A DNA stretch of 64,000 nt from contig CAYXRN010000002.1 in assembly GCA_964467635.1 (NCBI GenBank), positions 1 through 64,000 on the forward strand. Reading direction: 5' to 3'. Under the pieces are notes generated by a model that saw nothing but the letters and a program-made list of their open reading frames with translations, was not told the DNA's origin and did no database searches. Both the position numbers and the translations under genes were made by a program. This stretch comes from FW021-bin31 sp964467635. GTDB lineage: Bacteria; Bacteroidota; Bacteroidia; Chitinophagales; Chitinophagaceae. Position 1 is the first letter of the stretch. The number at the start of each line of letters is the position of its first letter. This document shows positions 26,245 through 35,412 of the stretch, piece by piece.

Positions 26245-27615
26245 ATGAAATTTTTTAACTTCAGAAACATCGTTATTTCGTGCAGCATATTGCTCATGAC
26301 GATGGTGTCCGCATTGGAATCCTGTAAATATTCTCAAGGGCATACCAATCGCGTAGATTCTGTGCATCGGGATACGATAGCGGTAGTTCAAAAAGAATTC
26401 GGACTGCCGGTAGATTCATTCCAGCTTGTGAAAGCAACCATCGGGCGCAACCAGTTTTTATCAACTATCTTGTCGCCATATGGCATCAGTCCACAAAAGC
26501 TGGCTGCACTTGCACAGAAATCCAGAGAAGTTTTTGATATTCGCGACTTAAGAGCAGGAAAACCTTATACTATTTTCTGTTCAAAAGACACGATGAAACA
26601 GGCCTGTTATTTTGTCTACCAACCCAACCCGATTGATTATGTTGTTTATGACCTGACGGACTCAGTCCGGATTTATAAAAATAAATTACCGGTAACGACA
26701 AAAGAGAAAACGTCTTCGGGAGTGATCACCAGTTCCATGTTTGAAGCGCTGAGCAAGGTACGGGCAGACCCCGAACTGGCCATCAAACTGGCTGATATCT
26801 ACGCCTGGGACATCGATTTTTATTCCATTCAAAAAGGAGACTGGTTTAAAGTAATCTATCAGGAGCATTATGTAAATGACCAACCAGTGGCACTAGGCCG
26901 GATAAAAGCAGCTGTTTTTAGTCATGGCGGAAATAAATTTTATGCGTTCTATTTTAAAGATGACAGCACGCATACAGAGGGCTATTATGACGAAAATGCG
27001 AAAAGCCTTCGCAAGGCTTTCCTCAAAGCTCCGCTAAAGTTTTTTCAAATTACCTCCCATTACACCCTTCGCCGATTTCACCCGGTACAACATCGCTGGA
27101 AGGCGCATTTGGGCACCGATTACGCGGCCCCTACGGGAACCCCGATCATGTCTACTGCTGCTGGTGTAGTTATCGCCTCGCGTTATTCCCGTTTCAATGG
27201 CAATTACGTAAAGATCAAACACAACAGCGTTTATACTACCCAGTATCTGCATATGAGTAAAAGAGCTGTACACGTGGGAGAACATGTGAAACAAGGAGAG
27301 GTGATTGGTTATGTCGGTAGCACAGGGCTGGCCACGGGGCCGCACGTGTGTTATCGTTTTTGGAAAAATGGGAAACAGGTAGATCCCTATGATCAGCAGT
27401 TTCCACCAGCCGAACCCATAAACAAGAAAGACCTGCCTGAATTTCAATACCTTATGCAACGGGAAAAAACCGCATTGGGTCGGGTAGAAGTTCCTGCCGA
27501 CTCCGGTCAACAACCGCTATACAAATTAGCACATAAAGCAGATAAAACAACTGATGAATTAAAACGACCGATTCTTGCGAAAATTTTGTCTTATGGCACC
27601 TTGCAGGAGCTATGA
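26245..27615 (+). CDS. M23 (LytM-type) peptidase with altered zinc ligand
   Basis: A 456-residue predicted cell-wall endopeptidase. A signal sequence ends in a lipobox-like SALESC near residue 27. A LysM/OapA-like region is visible around 65-115 (LSPYGISPQKLAALAQKS), and the M23 domain spans about 280-385. His288 and Asp292 (HLGTDY) are the first two zinc ligands, and H336 sits in YLHMS. In the final motif the usual HxH reads GPHVC (365-369), so Cys369 replaces the second histidine; such HVC variants seem to recur in Bacteroidota relatives. Activity may be kept with Cys as ligand, which is inference. Confidence 0.88.
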   Translation: MKFFNFRNIVISCSILLMTMVSALESCKYSQGHTNRVDSVHRDTIAVVQKEFGLPVDSFQLVKATIGRNQFLSTILSPYGISPQKLAALAQKSREVFDIRDLRAGKPYTIFCSKDTMKQACYFVYQPNPIDYVVYDLTDSVRIYKNKLPVTTKEKTSSGVITSSMFEALSKVRADPELAIKLADIYAWDIDFYSIQKGDWFKVIYQEHYVNDQPVALGRIKAAVFSHGGNKFYAFYFKDDSTHTEGYYDENAKSLRKAFLKAPLKFFQITSHYTLRRFHPVQHRWKAHLGTDYAAPTGTPIMSTAAGVVIASRYSRFNGNYVKIKHNSVYTTQYLHMSKRAVHVGEHVKQGEVIGYVGSTGLATGPHVCYRFWKNGKQVDPYDQQFPPAEPINKKDLPEFQYLMQREKTALGRVEVPADSGQQPLYKLAHKADKTTDELKRPILAKILSYGTLQEL

Positions 27616-27627
27616 AGCATACCGTTA

Positions 27628-29778
27628 TTAATTTGTGCCGACTTTTTTCTGCCGAACAGAATAATAAAGGCCGATGGCTTCTCTAGCGATTCTCTCGTAA
27701 AGGTTTTTAATTATTCGCCGATGCTCCGAACCGGTATCCGGAAATGTACTGATCAATTCGTCCAATTGGCGGACAAGCGCCTCGGAAGAAGGAAGGTCGG
27801 TGTTCGGTACTGCTGCTGTAAGATGAGCCGATGCTTCTAAAATCTTCGTTATTTCCCGTTCAAAGCTTTGTACTTCAGGAAAAGCAATATCATAGGTTTT
27901 CAGCAATTGCTGATTCAAAGTTTTTAGTAAACGAGTCAGGCGGATATTATAACCAATAATAATATAATACCATTGATGGTTGGCCTGTTTGTGCTCCGGT
28001 TCTTCTTTCATCCTCCGGAGGGATTGAAAAGCATTGGAGTTGGCTACTTCGGCATCCCTTCTGGGCTTTAGATAATCCGTTTTTTTCCGCTTCTTTTTCT
28101 CTGCCGTAGCAAGCAACTCTTCAAGATAGGTTTTATTGGCCTGAATCGCTTCTTTCATCAGGGTAGGAAAGCGATACCGTTCCCATAATGGAAAGAAAGC
28201 ATATCCACCCAGCAAGGCAAGGCCCGCTCCGCCGAAAGTATTCAAGACTCGTATCAGTCCAAGCTGCCAGGTCACCGGCTCCATTAAGTGATATAAAGCG
28301 ATGACCATGATGGTGATAAAAAAGGCTGCAACAGCGTAATTATGTTGGATATAATAGGCCATAATAAATACACAGACAACCACTATGAAAAAACTAACGG
28401 GCAAAGGCATCGGAAACAAAAAAATCAACGAACCAAACGCCGCCCCAAGAATAGTTCCCTTTATCCGGCGGAATGCCTTGGTAAGCGTCGCGCCAAACTC
28501 CGGCTGGAGGATGATCATCACCGTCATTGCAATCCAGTAACCATGCGGAACATTAAATATTTTATAAATGGCTATCCCCAAGCCCATCGCCAACGCCAAT
28601 CGTAAAGAAAAACGAAACGCAAATGATCTCCAACTCAGTTCTATTCTCACCAAAGGGATCTTCTGCGGAATGGTCATGCCCGTAAAAAAGTTACGCATAA
28701 AAAAGGTCATGCTACCGGATTTTTTACTCATCTGTTCTAAAATAGTGATCGCTTCTTCCAAATAACGAATTATTTCATTCAACGATTGAATGAGCTGATA
28801 GTGTTCTGCCTTTATTTTGGGCAGATCCTGAATCAATAATGCGATATTGTTTTTTATTCTTTGTATACTTAATGTCGCGGCATACACGTTTTCTGGACGG
28901 CTGGAAATAATGCTGATAGCGATGCGATGAGCAGCTTGACTCATATTTTCCATAATATAAAGAATCAGCTTATCGGGGTAGGCTTTCTCCTTTTTGAGGT
29001 TTTTAATTGCGTCAAACAAAGAAGAAACAGCCGGATCGGCAAATGAGACAACGCGCCTTAGCTCCACCAAGTGGTAGGATAGCCTATTCTGGTAGGAATG
29101 GGCAAGAGCCTGGCGGCGGCTGAGAACGGCCATCGAATCATTGAGGGCGGTACGAAAGTCGAGTTCTTTCTCATCCAGCAGGTCATCGGTCAATAAGGCT
29201 CCTTTTTTTAAGGTGGTAGAGAAGAGTTGCAGCCAGTCCGACATGGCTTTCCAGGTAGAAGATATTGATCTTCGGAAAGGACTGTAGGGAATAAAAACCC
29301 AACTGAAAAGCGTAAATACAAGTGCAATGACCCCTCCGCAAAGCACCCACACAAACATTTCTCCGGCATCTACAAAATTACCGGGGCGATCAAGGCTTAT
29401 CAGAAAGATCAGCAAAGTCCCTATGGTAATACCCGGGCCCTGAGGACCACTCTGCCGTACAAACCCTCCGAAAAAGGCCAGCAGCAGCATCAGTATAATG
29501 GACCAAAAATCATTTCCTCCCACAATTGTACCCAGCATACCGGCTACGCTACTGGATACCACTGCACCACTTAGGATCAGTAATTTTACCGGGTAGCTTC
29601 CTTCCAGTTTAGCGAAAGTAAGGACCTCCGCACCTATAGCGATCCAGACAGCAGCCTCCGTATTACCGGTAAACATCCCCCAGGCAAGCGGTAAAATAAA
29701 AGCAAGCGTTACCCGGATAGCCCGGCCTAGCGCCGGCTCAAAATACTCATCTAAAAAAATATGCTTGAGGCCTGACAA
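27628..29778 (-). CDS. FUSC family membrane transporter-like protein (YccS/YhfK type)
   Basis: A large inner-membrane protein with two helix bundles (about residues 20-180 and 390-520) separated by a cytoplasmic helical domain, and a C-terminal cytoplasmic region rich in charge. This is the YccS/YhfK-like fusaric-acid-resistance layout. The segment MTVMIILQPEFGATLTKAFRRIKGTILGAAFGS is the most typical of FUSC. The frame extends to a GTG at 29895, but a consensus TAATTTTG box lies inside that extension, so the TTG at 29778 (LSGLKHIFLDEYFEPALGRA, 716 residues) is the better start. The substrate is unknown. It converges with the M23 gene. Confidence 0.82.
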   Translation of the reverse strand: MSGLKHIFLDEYFEPALGRAIRVTLAFILPLAWGMFTGNTEAAVWIAIGAEVLTFAKLEGSYPVKLLILSGAVVSSSVAGMLGTIVGGNDFWSIILMLLLAFFGGFVRQSGPQGPGITIGTLLIFLISLDRPGNFVDAGEMFVWVLCGGVIALVFTLFSWVFIPYSPFRRSISSTWKAMSDWLQLFSTTLKKGALLTDDLLDEKELDFRTALNDSMAVLSRRQALAHSYQNRLSYHLVELRRVVSFADPAVSSLFDAIKNLKKEKAYPDKLILYIMENMSQAAHRIAISIISSRPENVYAATLSIQRIKNNIALLIQDLPKIKAEHYQLIQSLNEIIRYLEEAITILEQMSKKSGSMTFFMRNFFTGMTIPQKIPLVRIELSWRSFAFRFSLRLALAMGLGIAIYKIFNVPHGYWIAMTVMIILQPEFGATLTKAFRRIKGTILGAAFGSLIFLFPMPLPVSFFIVVVCVFIMAYYIQHNYAVAAFFITIMVIALYHLMEPVTWQLGLIRVLNTFGGAGLALLGGYAFFPLWERYRFPTLMKEAIQANKTYLEELLATAEKKKRKKTDYLKPRRDAEVANSNAFQSLRRMKEEPEHKQANHQWYYIIIGYNIRLTRLLKTLNQQLLKTYDIAFPEVQSFEREITKILEASAHLTAAVPNTDLPSSEALVRQLDELISTFPDTGSEHRRIIKNLYERIAREAIGLYYSVRQKKVGTN

Positions 29779-29796
29779 TCTCGTTATTTTTAAACC

Positions 29797-29804
29797 TACA
29801 AAAT
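29797..29804 (-). promoter_or_regulatory. -7 box of FUSC gene
   Basis: TAATTTTG on the minus strand is an exact consensus match about 18 bases before the TTG start proposed at 29778. It argues against translation from farther upstream. Confidence 0.5.
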
Positions 29805-29815
29805 TATGCAATGTG

Positions 29816-29935
29816 CCGTAAAACCCATCACCCACGAAGCCCGACTGCGAGGCACCACGAGACAGGGCCGTACCGTTAGTAAAGCTGTGACCCACGAAAC
29901 GCTCATCGCCTATGATGTGACTGGTTCACAATGAC
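29816..29935. repeat. possible degenerate dispersed repeat, copy 2
   Basis: Shares the blocks CGTAAAACCCATC, CGAAGCCC, ATCGCCTATG and GTTCAC, in the same order, with the region starting near 14264. The two copies have different spacing between blocks. It is open in one frame on the minus strand, but that is probably incidental. Confidence 0.35.
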
Positions 29936-30098
29936 CAAAGTCTTAAATATACTAAAAATATAAAACTCCGCCGTTTCATCACCTCGGCAAGTTTTCTGTA
30001 TTATTTGGACTAAGCTATTGCATATCAATATATTTTTAGTTCTTTTGCGCTTCCAAGAACAATATGAAGAATAATCAAAGAATCATTTAAACAGTTTT

Positions 30099-31952
30099 AT
30101 GAGTCACCACACCGCAGAAGGCGCTTTTGAATCAGCAGATAAAGAACTTAAACGCGATATGTCATTTACGCAACTCCTTCTCCTTGGAGTTAGCGCACAA
30201 ATAGGCTCGGGGTGGTTGTTTGGTGTCCTTGCCGCCGCGGGCATGGCTGGGCCAGCTGCCATTTTATCCTGGTTAATCGCTTCCGTACTGATTTTTCTGA
30301 TTTCCCTGACTTATCTTGAATTGGGCGCTATGCTGCCCCGTTCAGGCGGAATAGTACGCTACACCTACCTCACACACGGCTCCTTGTCTGGCTGGATCAT
30401 CGGCTGGGCCTATTGGATATCGGTTGTGGCCATCCCTGCACTGGAAGCTGTCGCTACACTGACCTATATCGGAGGGGAATTTCAACAATTGGGCCTCTTA
30501 ACGACCGTCAATGGCGTTCACATGCTTAGTTGGCCAAACGGCATTCTTGCCGGTATCGGCCTGATGATCCTTTTTTTCTGCCTGAATTATTTTGGCAGCA
30601 GATTGCTCGCCGAATCAAACAAGTGGGTGACCATTTGGAAGATTGCTTTACCCACGCTAACCTTTATAGCCTTATTTTTCACCTTGGATAGCAGTAATTT
30701 TTCCGCTTACGGGGGCTTTGCTCCCGAAGGAATTCCGGGAATTTTTCACGCCATACCCATGACCGGTATTATTTTCTCTCTTTTAGGTTTTCGTCAGGCA
30801 CTTGATTATGGTGGGGAATCCAAAAATCCACAACGTGACGTTCCTCGCGCTACATTTGGTTCTATTCTTATCCCGACGATTATCTATGCGCTATTACAAG
30901 TTGCTTTTATTGGAGCGCTCAGCTGGAGTTCCATGGGACTGGAGCCGGGGCAGTGGGGCTCGCTGGTCACGGGAGGTTGGGCCGATGGTCCCCTTTTTCA
31001 TGCCTTGGAATCAGCCAATGTGGCTATTATAACGGCTTTAGGCGTCTTCTTGTTAATTGATGCTGCGGTATCTCCGTTAGCTACCGGTTGGGTGTATCTG
31101 GGAACCGGTTCCCGTACAGGATACGGCCTGTCCATTCATCGTTCTATCCCGAAAATTTTCTCCAAAAACAATAAACATGGCATTCCATGGGTACCCTTGG
31201 TGCTTTCCGCGGTTGTGGGTTGTGCTTTTTTTGTACCAGCGCCGAGTTGGTATAAACTGGTAGGTTTTATTAGTTCAGCAGCGGTACTCACTTACCTGAT
31301 GGGTGGTATAGGGCTTCCGGTCCTTCGCCGCACGGCTCCGTCTTTAAAGCGCCCGTTCCGTTTACGGGCACAGTCCTTCTGGTCGCCTGTCTCTTTTTTG
31401 GCAGCGGCTGTTGTCTTATACTGGAGCGGATTTCAGGTGCTCACCAACGTGTTTACCATTACCCTCCTTGGCCTACCGATTTTTACGGCTTACGATGCAA
31501 GAAAGCGGGGATGGATATCCAAAACTTCTAGCATGGTCATTAGCGTCGTGTTTTTGATTTTATGGTTGTATGTCGCCATTGCTAGTGGCTGGGTCCTCAA
31601 CACAAACCCCGGCCAGGGCACCGGAGACTGGACTTTCGCCACCTATTTCGCCTCTTTTGCCATCCTCACTATTTTATTTTTTGCCGCATTGTGGTTTATA
31701 AGTAATAGGGAAGGTCGTCAACACGTTCACGCTACCTGGTGGTTGGTCTGGCTGATGCTGGCTAGTTTGGTCGTAAGTTATTTCGGTTACTACGGCCCGC
31801 TCACTGATCCTGTTCTGGCGTTCCCCTGGGGAACCGGCGCCATTATCCTGGTGGGTATTATCGCTTATATATGGGGTGTTCACACCGGCTTCGAAACAGA
31901 GGACATTAAAGAAATCATCAAGGGGCAGCAAACGGCCCAAGAGAAGGGTTAG
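30099..31952 (+). CDS. APC-family amino acid permease
   Basis: A 617-residue inner-membrane transporter with about 12-14 helices. The N-terminal segment MSFTQLLLLGVSAQIGSGWLFGVLAAAGMAGPAA contains the helix-1 GxGWL-type break of APC amino acid/proton symporters, and ALDYGGESKNPQRDVPRAT is the conserved loop near residue 235. The length and sequence resemble the YveA-like aspartate/proton symporter branch, but the substrate is not settled. It stands alone between FUSC and the TonB receptor. The first ATG (MSHHTAEG) is used. Confidence 0.88.
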   Translation: MSHHTAEGAFESADKELKRDMSFTQLLLLGVSAQIGSGWLFGVLAAAGMAGPAAILSWLIASVLIFLISLTYLELGAMLPRSGGIVRYTYLTHGSLSGWIIGWAYWISVVAIPALEAVATLTYIGGEFQQLGLLTTVNGVHMLSWPNGILAGIGLMILFFCLNYFGSRLLAESNKWVTIWKIALPTLTFIALFFTLDSSNFSAYGGFAPEGIPGIFHAIPMTGIIFSLLGFRQALDYGGESKNPQRDVPRATFGSILIPTIIYALLQVAFIGALSWSSMGLEPGQWGSLVTGGWADGPLFHALESANVAIITALGVFLLIDAAVSPLATGWVYLGTGSRTGYGLSIHRSIPKIFSKNNKHGIPWVPLVLSAVVGCAFFVPAPSWYKLVGFISSAAVLTYLMGGIGLPVLRRTAPSLKRPFRLRAQSFWSPVSFLAAAVVLYWSGFQVLTNVFTITLLGLPIFTAYDARKRGWISKTSSMVISVVFLILWLYVAIASGWVLNTNPGQGTGDWTFATYFASFAILTILFFAALWFISNREGRQHVHATWWLVWLMLASLVVSYFGYYGPLTDPVLAFPWGTGAIILVGIIAYIWGVHTGFETEDIKEIIKGQQTAQEKG

Positions 31953-32075
31953 AGGCAGCTGCCGCTACAGGGCATCAATTCAGAGGGGATTCCTATTTTT
32001 TAATCTTTGTATGTCAAAAAGGATTATCTTTAGGGGGAAGTATTCTTTTCTGCTAAACCTCTAAAACCTATTGCC

Positions 32076-35003
32076 ATGAAAAGATCCACCTTTTTTGCCG
32101 GTACATCTTTCTGCATCGCCTTATTATCTATATCCGTATCCGCATTTTCACAACAGCAGATCACCGGCACGGTTATTGACCAGCATACAGGTCTTCCCTT
32201 AACCGGCGTGACGATCTTGCTCCCTGCCACTGATGAAGGCACTTTTACGAACCAGAAAGGTTTTTTTAGCCTCACCACCGATCATGAGTATCCGGTCCGT
32301 CTGATCATTTCCTTTGTTGGTTTCAAGACTGACACACTACAGGTATCCTCCGCTGCTCCGGTGGAAGTCGCCTTACTCCAATCACAGGTAATGGGGCAGG
32401 AAACCGTAATAGCTGCCAGCCGCATACCGGAAAGCATACTCGAATCCCCTGTATCTATTGAACATATTGATTTGCAAACGATAAGGCAGTCCCCTACCGC
32501 CACGTTTTATAATTATATAGGCCAGCTAAAAGGAGTGGATATGATAACCTCTGGACTACTTTTCAGCACACCCACTACCAGAGGTTTCGGCGGCAGCGGA
32601 AACACTGGTCTCAACCAATTTATCGATGGGATGGACAACCAGTCACCCGGGCTTAATTTCTCCGTAGGCAATGTGGTCGGTATTTCCGAACTGGATATCG
32701 CGCGTATTGAATTGCTGCCCGGCGCATCCTCAGCCCTGTATGGTTCCGGTGGCACAAATGGTACTTTACTGCTGACAAGTAAGGATCCTTTCCAATATCA
32801 GGGATTCAGCGCATTGGTTAAAGGAGGGGTCATGCATTTAGATGAAGAACAACATAAAGTTACGCCTTACCAGGAATATGTAATCAGATACGATAAAGCC
32901 TTTAACAACAAGTTTGCTTTTAAGATCAATGCCAGCTACATCAAAGCCGACGATTGGATGGCCACGGACTACAGGAATTATGACAAAGCAGGTTTTTCGG
33001 TAAAGAGTGGAAATATCCGGACTGATCCCGCTTATGACGGCATCAATATCTATGGGGATGAAACCAATGCCAATATGCAGAATGTAGCTAATAACGTGCT
33101 GGCGACTGCCACCACTTTGTTTATCGCACAATATCGCCAGCAGACCGGCATGGATCCTTCCGAGGCACAGATCAATGGTTTTTTATCCACTAATGCGCAA
33201 ACAGCGCCTTTTTATGCTGGTACAGCCGCTGGAATTATTCCCAATCAAAATGTAGCCCGAACCGGCTTTAAAGAAAAATACCTGGTGGATTACAATACCT
33301 TCAATCTAAAGCTGGGGGGAGAGTTGGCCTACAAGATAACCGACAATACAACGGCCTCCATACAAGCGCATTGGGGGAAAGGCACCACCGTTTACACGGG
33401 CTCCGATCGCTATTCTTTAAAAAATTTCAATATCGGGCAATATAAAATTCAATTAGATGGAAAACATTATATGTTGCGGGCCTATACCACACAGGAAGAC
33501 GCAGGAGAAGCTTACAATGCCACTATCTTGGGCCAATTAATCAATGAGGCATGGAAATCCAGCCAACAGTGGTATCCTGAGTATGTAGGGGCTTTTGTTG
33601 CCGCAAAACAGGCCGGAGCCAGCGAGCAGGAAGCTTTCATTGCTGCACGGAATTTTGCTGATCAGGGAATGCCTCAACCTGGAACGGAAGCGTTCGAACA
33701 ATATAAAAATACGATCCGCAAAAAACCCATTCCACAGGGTGCCCTTTTTACAGATAAATCCAGCCTATATCATTATGAAGGCTTTTATAATTTTTCCGAT
33801 CAGATCCCTGTTATAGAAGTACAGCTTGGCGCCAATTTCCGTAGATACCACCTTAACTCCGACGGGACCATTTTCGATGACAAGGATAAAAAACTGACGA
33901 TTGACCAGTGGGGAATGTTCATCCAGGGCATCAAAAAATTACTCAATGATCGCCTAAAGTTGACAGGGGCCATACGATACGATAAAATTGAAAATTTTGA
34001 GGGCAAGTGGACCCCTAGAATCGCAGGCGTGTATACCGTAGCGCCTGAAAATAGTATTCGGGTCTCTTATCAAACCGGATATAAACTACCTACCAATCAG
34101 GACCAATATATTGACTTGGACGTCGGAAGAGCGCGACTCATTGGCGGACTACCGCAATTTATTACTCAGTATAATCTGAAAGACAATGCCGTCTTTACCC
34201 TAAATAATGTAACACGATATGGCGAAGTTTTTCAATCCGAATACCAGAAAAACTTGCAAGGCGGAGATCCCGCGGCAGTAGCCCAATATAAGGCAGCAGT
34301 AGCCTCAGAAAAGGTATTGACCCCATACACTTTCAAAACGTTTAAGCCAGAAACCGTGCACTCCTTTGAGGTGGGTTACCGCGGCATTATCCGCGAAAAA
34401 CTAATGATAGACGCTTATGTATATTTCAGCAACTATGAAAACTTTCTTGGCTCTGTTTTCTTACTGCAGGCTAAAAACGGCCCGCAACAAATTGCGCCAA
34501 CCGACCCCAATAAATACTACGGTCCGCAACTGGGCAACGATCAGACGCGGAATGTTTACCAAATGAAAGTAAACAGCGAAGGCTTGATCAAAACTTGGGG
34601 CTGGGCAGTGGGTGGAACATACCTTTTGCCTAAGAATTATAGGATCCACGCCAATATCTCTTATAATAAGCTCAGCAATGCTCCGGAAGGATTTTTTACG
34701 CAGTTCAACACACCAGATTATAGGGCAAATGTTAGCTTTGGAAACAGTAATGTATACAACAACTGGGGGTTTAATATTAATTATCATTACCAGGACGCCT
34801 TTTTATATGAAGGAAGTTTTGCTGTCGGAAGGGTTTCTGCGGTCAATACTCTTGATGCGCAGATCAATTACAAGATTCCGAAGGTCAAGTTAAATTTTAA
34901 GTTGGGGGGAACCAATCTATTAAATCATTACTACCAGAATGCTTTCGGTAATCCTTCTATCGGCGGGTTGTATTATTTGTCGGTAGGCTATAATGTTTTT
35001 TGA
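32076..35003 (+). CDS. TonB-dependent outer membrane receptor
   Basis: A 975-residue active importer of the outer membrane. A signal peptide ends near residue 25 (SAFSQ). A carboxypeptidase-regulatory-like beta-sandwich (27-115, GTVIDQHTGLPLTGVTILLPATDEGTFTNQKGFFSL) precedes the plug (about 120-240, with IELLPGASSALYGSGGTNGTLLLTSK), then the barrel. It ends in the strand LYYLSVGYNVF with terminal Phe. There is no SusD partner and no TonB-box-linked regulator beside it, so it is not a classic SusCD glycan importer; ligand unknown. The promoter may be a TATCTTTA at about 32025. Confidence 0.93.
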   Translation: MKRSTFFAGTSFCIALLSISVSAFSQQQITGTVIDQHTGLPLTGVTILLPATDEGTFTNQKGFFSLTTDHEYPVRLIISFVGFKTDTLQVSSAAPVEVALLQSQVMGQETVIAASRIPESILESPVSIEHIDLQTIRQSPTATFYNYIGQLKGVDMITSGLLFSTPTTRGFGGSGNTGLNQFIDGMDNQSPGLNFSVGNVVGISELDIARIELLPGASSALYGSGGTNGTLLLTSKDPFQYQGFSALVKGGVMHLDEEQHKVTPYQEYVIRYDKAFNNKFAFKINASYIKADDWMATDYRNYDKAGFSVKSGNIRTDPAYDGINIYGDETNANMQNVANNVLATATTLFIAQYRQQTGMDPSEAQINGFLSTNAQTAPFYAGTAAGIIPNQNVARTGFKEKYLVDYNTFNLKLGGELAYKITDNTTASIQAHWGKGTTVYTGSDRYSLKNFNIGQYKIQLDGKHYMLRAYTTQEDAGEAYNATILGQLINEAWKSSQQWYPEYVGAFVAAKQAGASEQEAFIAARNFADQGMPQPGTEAFEQYKNTIRKKPIPQGALFTDKSSLYHYEGFYNFSDQIPVIEVQLGANFRRYHLNSDGTIFDDKDKKLTIDQWGMFIQGIKKLLNDRLKLTGAIRYDKIENFEGKWTPRIAGVYTVAPENSIRVSYQTGYKLPTNQDQYIDLDVGRARLIGGLPQFITQYNLKDNAVFTLNNVTRYGEVFQSEYQKNLQGGDPAAVAQYKAAVASEKVLTPYTFKTFKPETVHSFEVGYRGIIREKLMIDAYVYFSNYENFLGSVFLLQAKNGPQQIAPTDPNKYYGPQLGNDQTRNVYQMKVNSEGLIKTWGWAVGGTYLLPKNYRIHANISYNKLSNAPEGFFTQFNTPDYRANVSFGNSNVYNNWGFNINYHYQDAFLYEGSFAVGRVSAVNTLDAQINYKIPKVKLNFKLGGTNLLNHYYQNAFGNPSIGGLYYLSVGYNVF

Positions 35004-35412
35004 TTTTTTTTCAGAAAACAACAAAAAAGGAAGAAGGGCTCTAATCGCTGTAGCTGTTGAATGTCCCTTTCTGAAAGCGCAAACAGCATGCTAAAAAAAA
35101 GTATGGTTGCGGTTTCATCCAAAACAAGGACTGTTCGCAGGTGAAGGATCGTTTTAAGAAAATATAACGGTCAAGCGTAAATCGAAAATCCGCTTTGGTT
35201 GCTTTTTCCTATTTTGTTGTCCACGGGCAGCAGACAGCATCCACCTTGCCACTCCTGCGTTTCTTGAAATCACCTGACTCCAAATCGTAGTTTGAGCACG
35301 TTTTAAGCCGGATTTACCTGCTGCAGTTATTTATTTTCGATTTGACCATAAGCTTTTAATTTAATTACCTTTGCGAGATAGGAAAAGGAAATTTTGACCC
35401 TTGAATTAATCT
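35004..35412. other. intergenic region before lepA, 409 bases
   Basis: Apart from the lepA promoter at its right end, no gene, RNA or repeat could be recognised. It has only short frames and A/T-rich runs. Confidence 0.5.
35366..35373 (+). promoter_or_regulatory. promoter of lepA
   Basis: TACCTTTG matches TAnnTTTG, with TTTG 21 bases upstream (35341-35344). It lies 39 bases before the ATG. Confidence 0.6.

Noticed and set aside
27034..27513. 159-codon antisense frame within the M23 gene
   Set aside because: It is a shadow of the coding strand with no protein-like features.
29779..29895. N-terminal extension of the FUSC protein from GTG 29895
   Set aside because: A consensus -7 box lies inside it and the encoded residues do not resemble the family; the TTG at 29778 is preferred.
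32076..35003. SusC-type glycan importer
   Set aside because: No SusD gene follows and nearby genes are not glycan-related; called a general TonB-dependent receptor.
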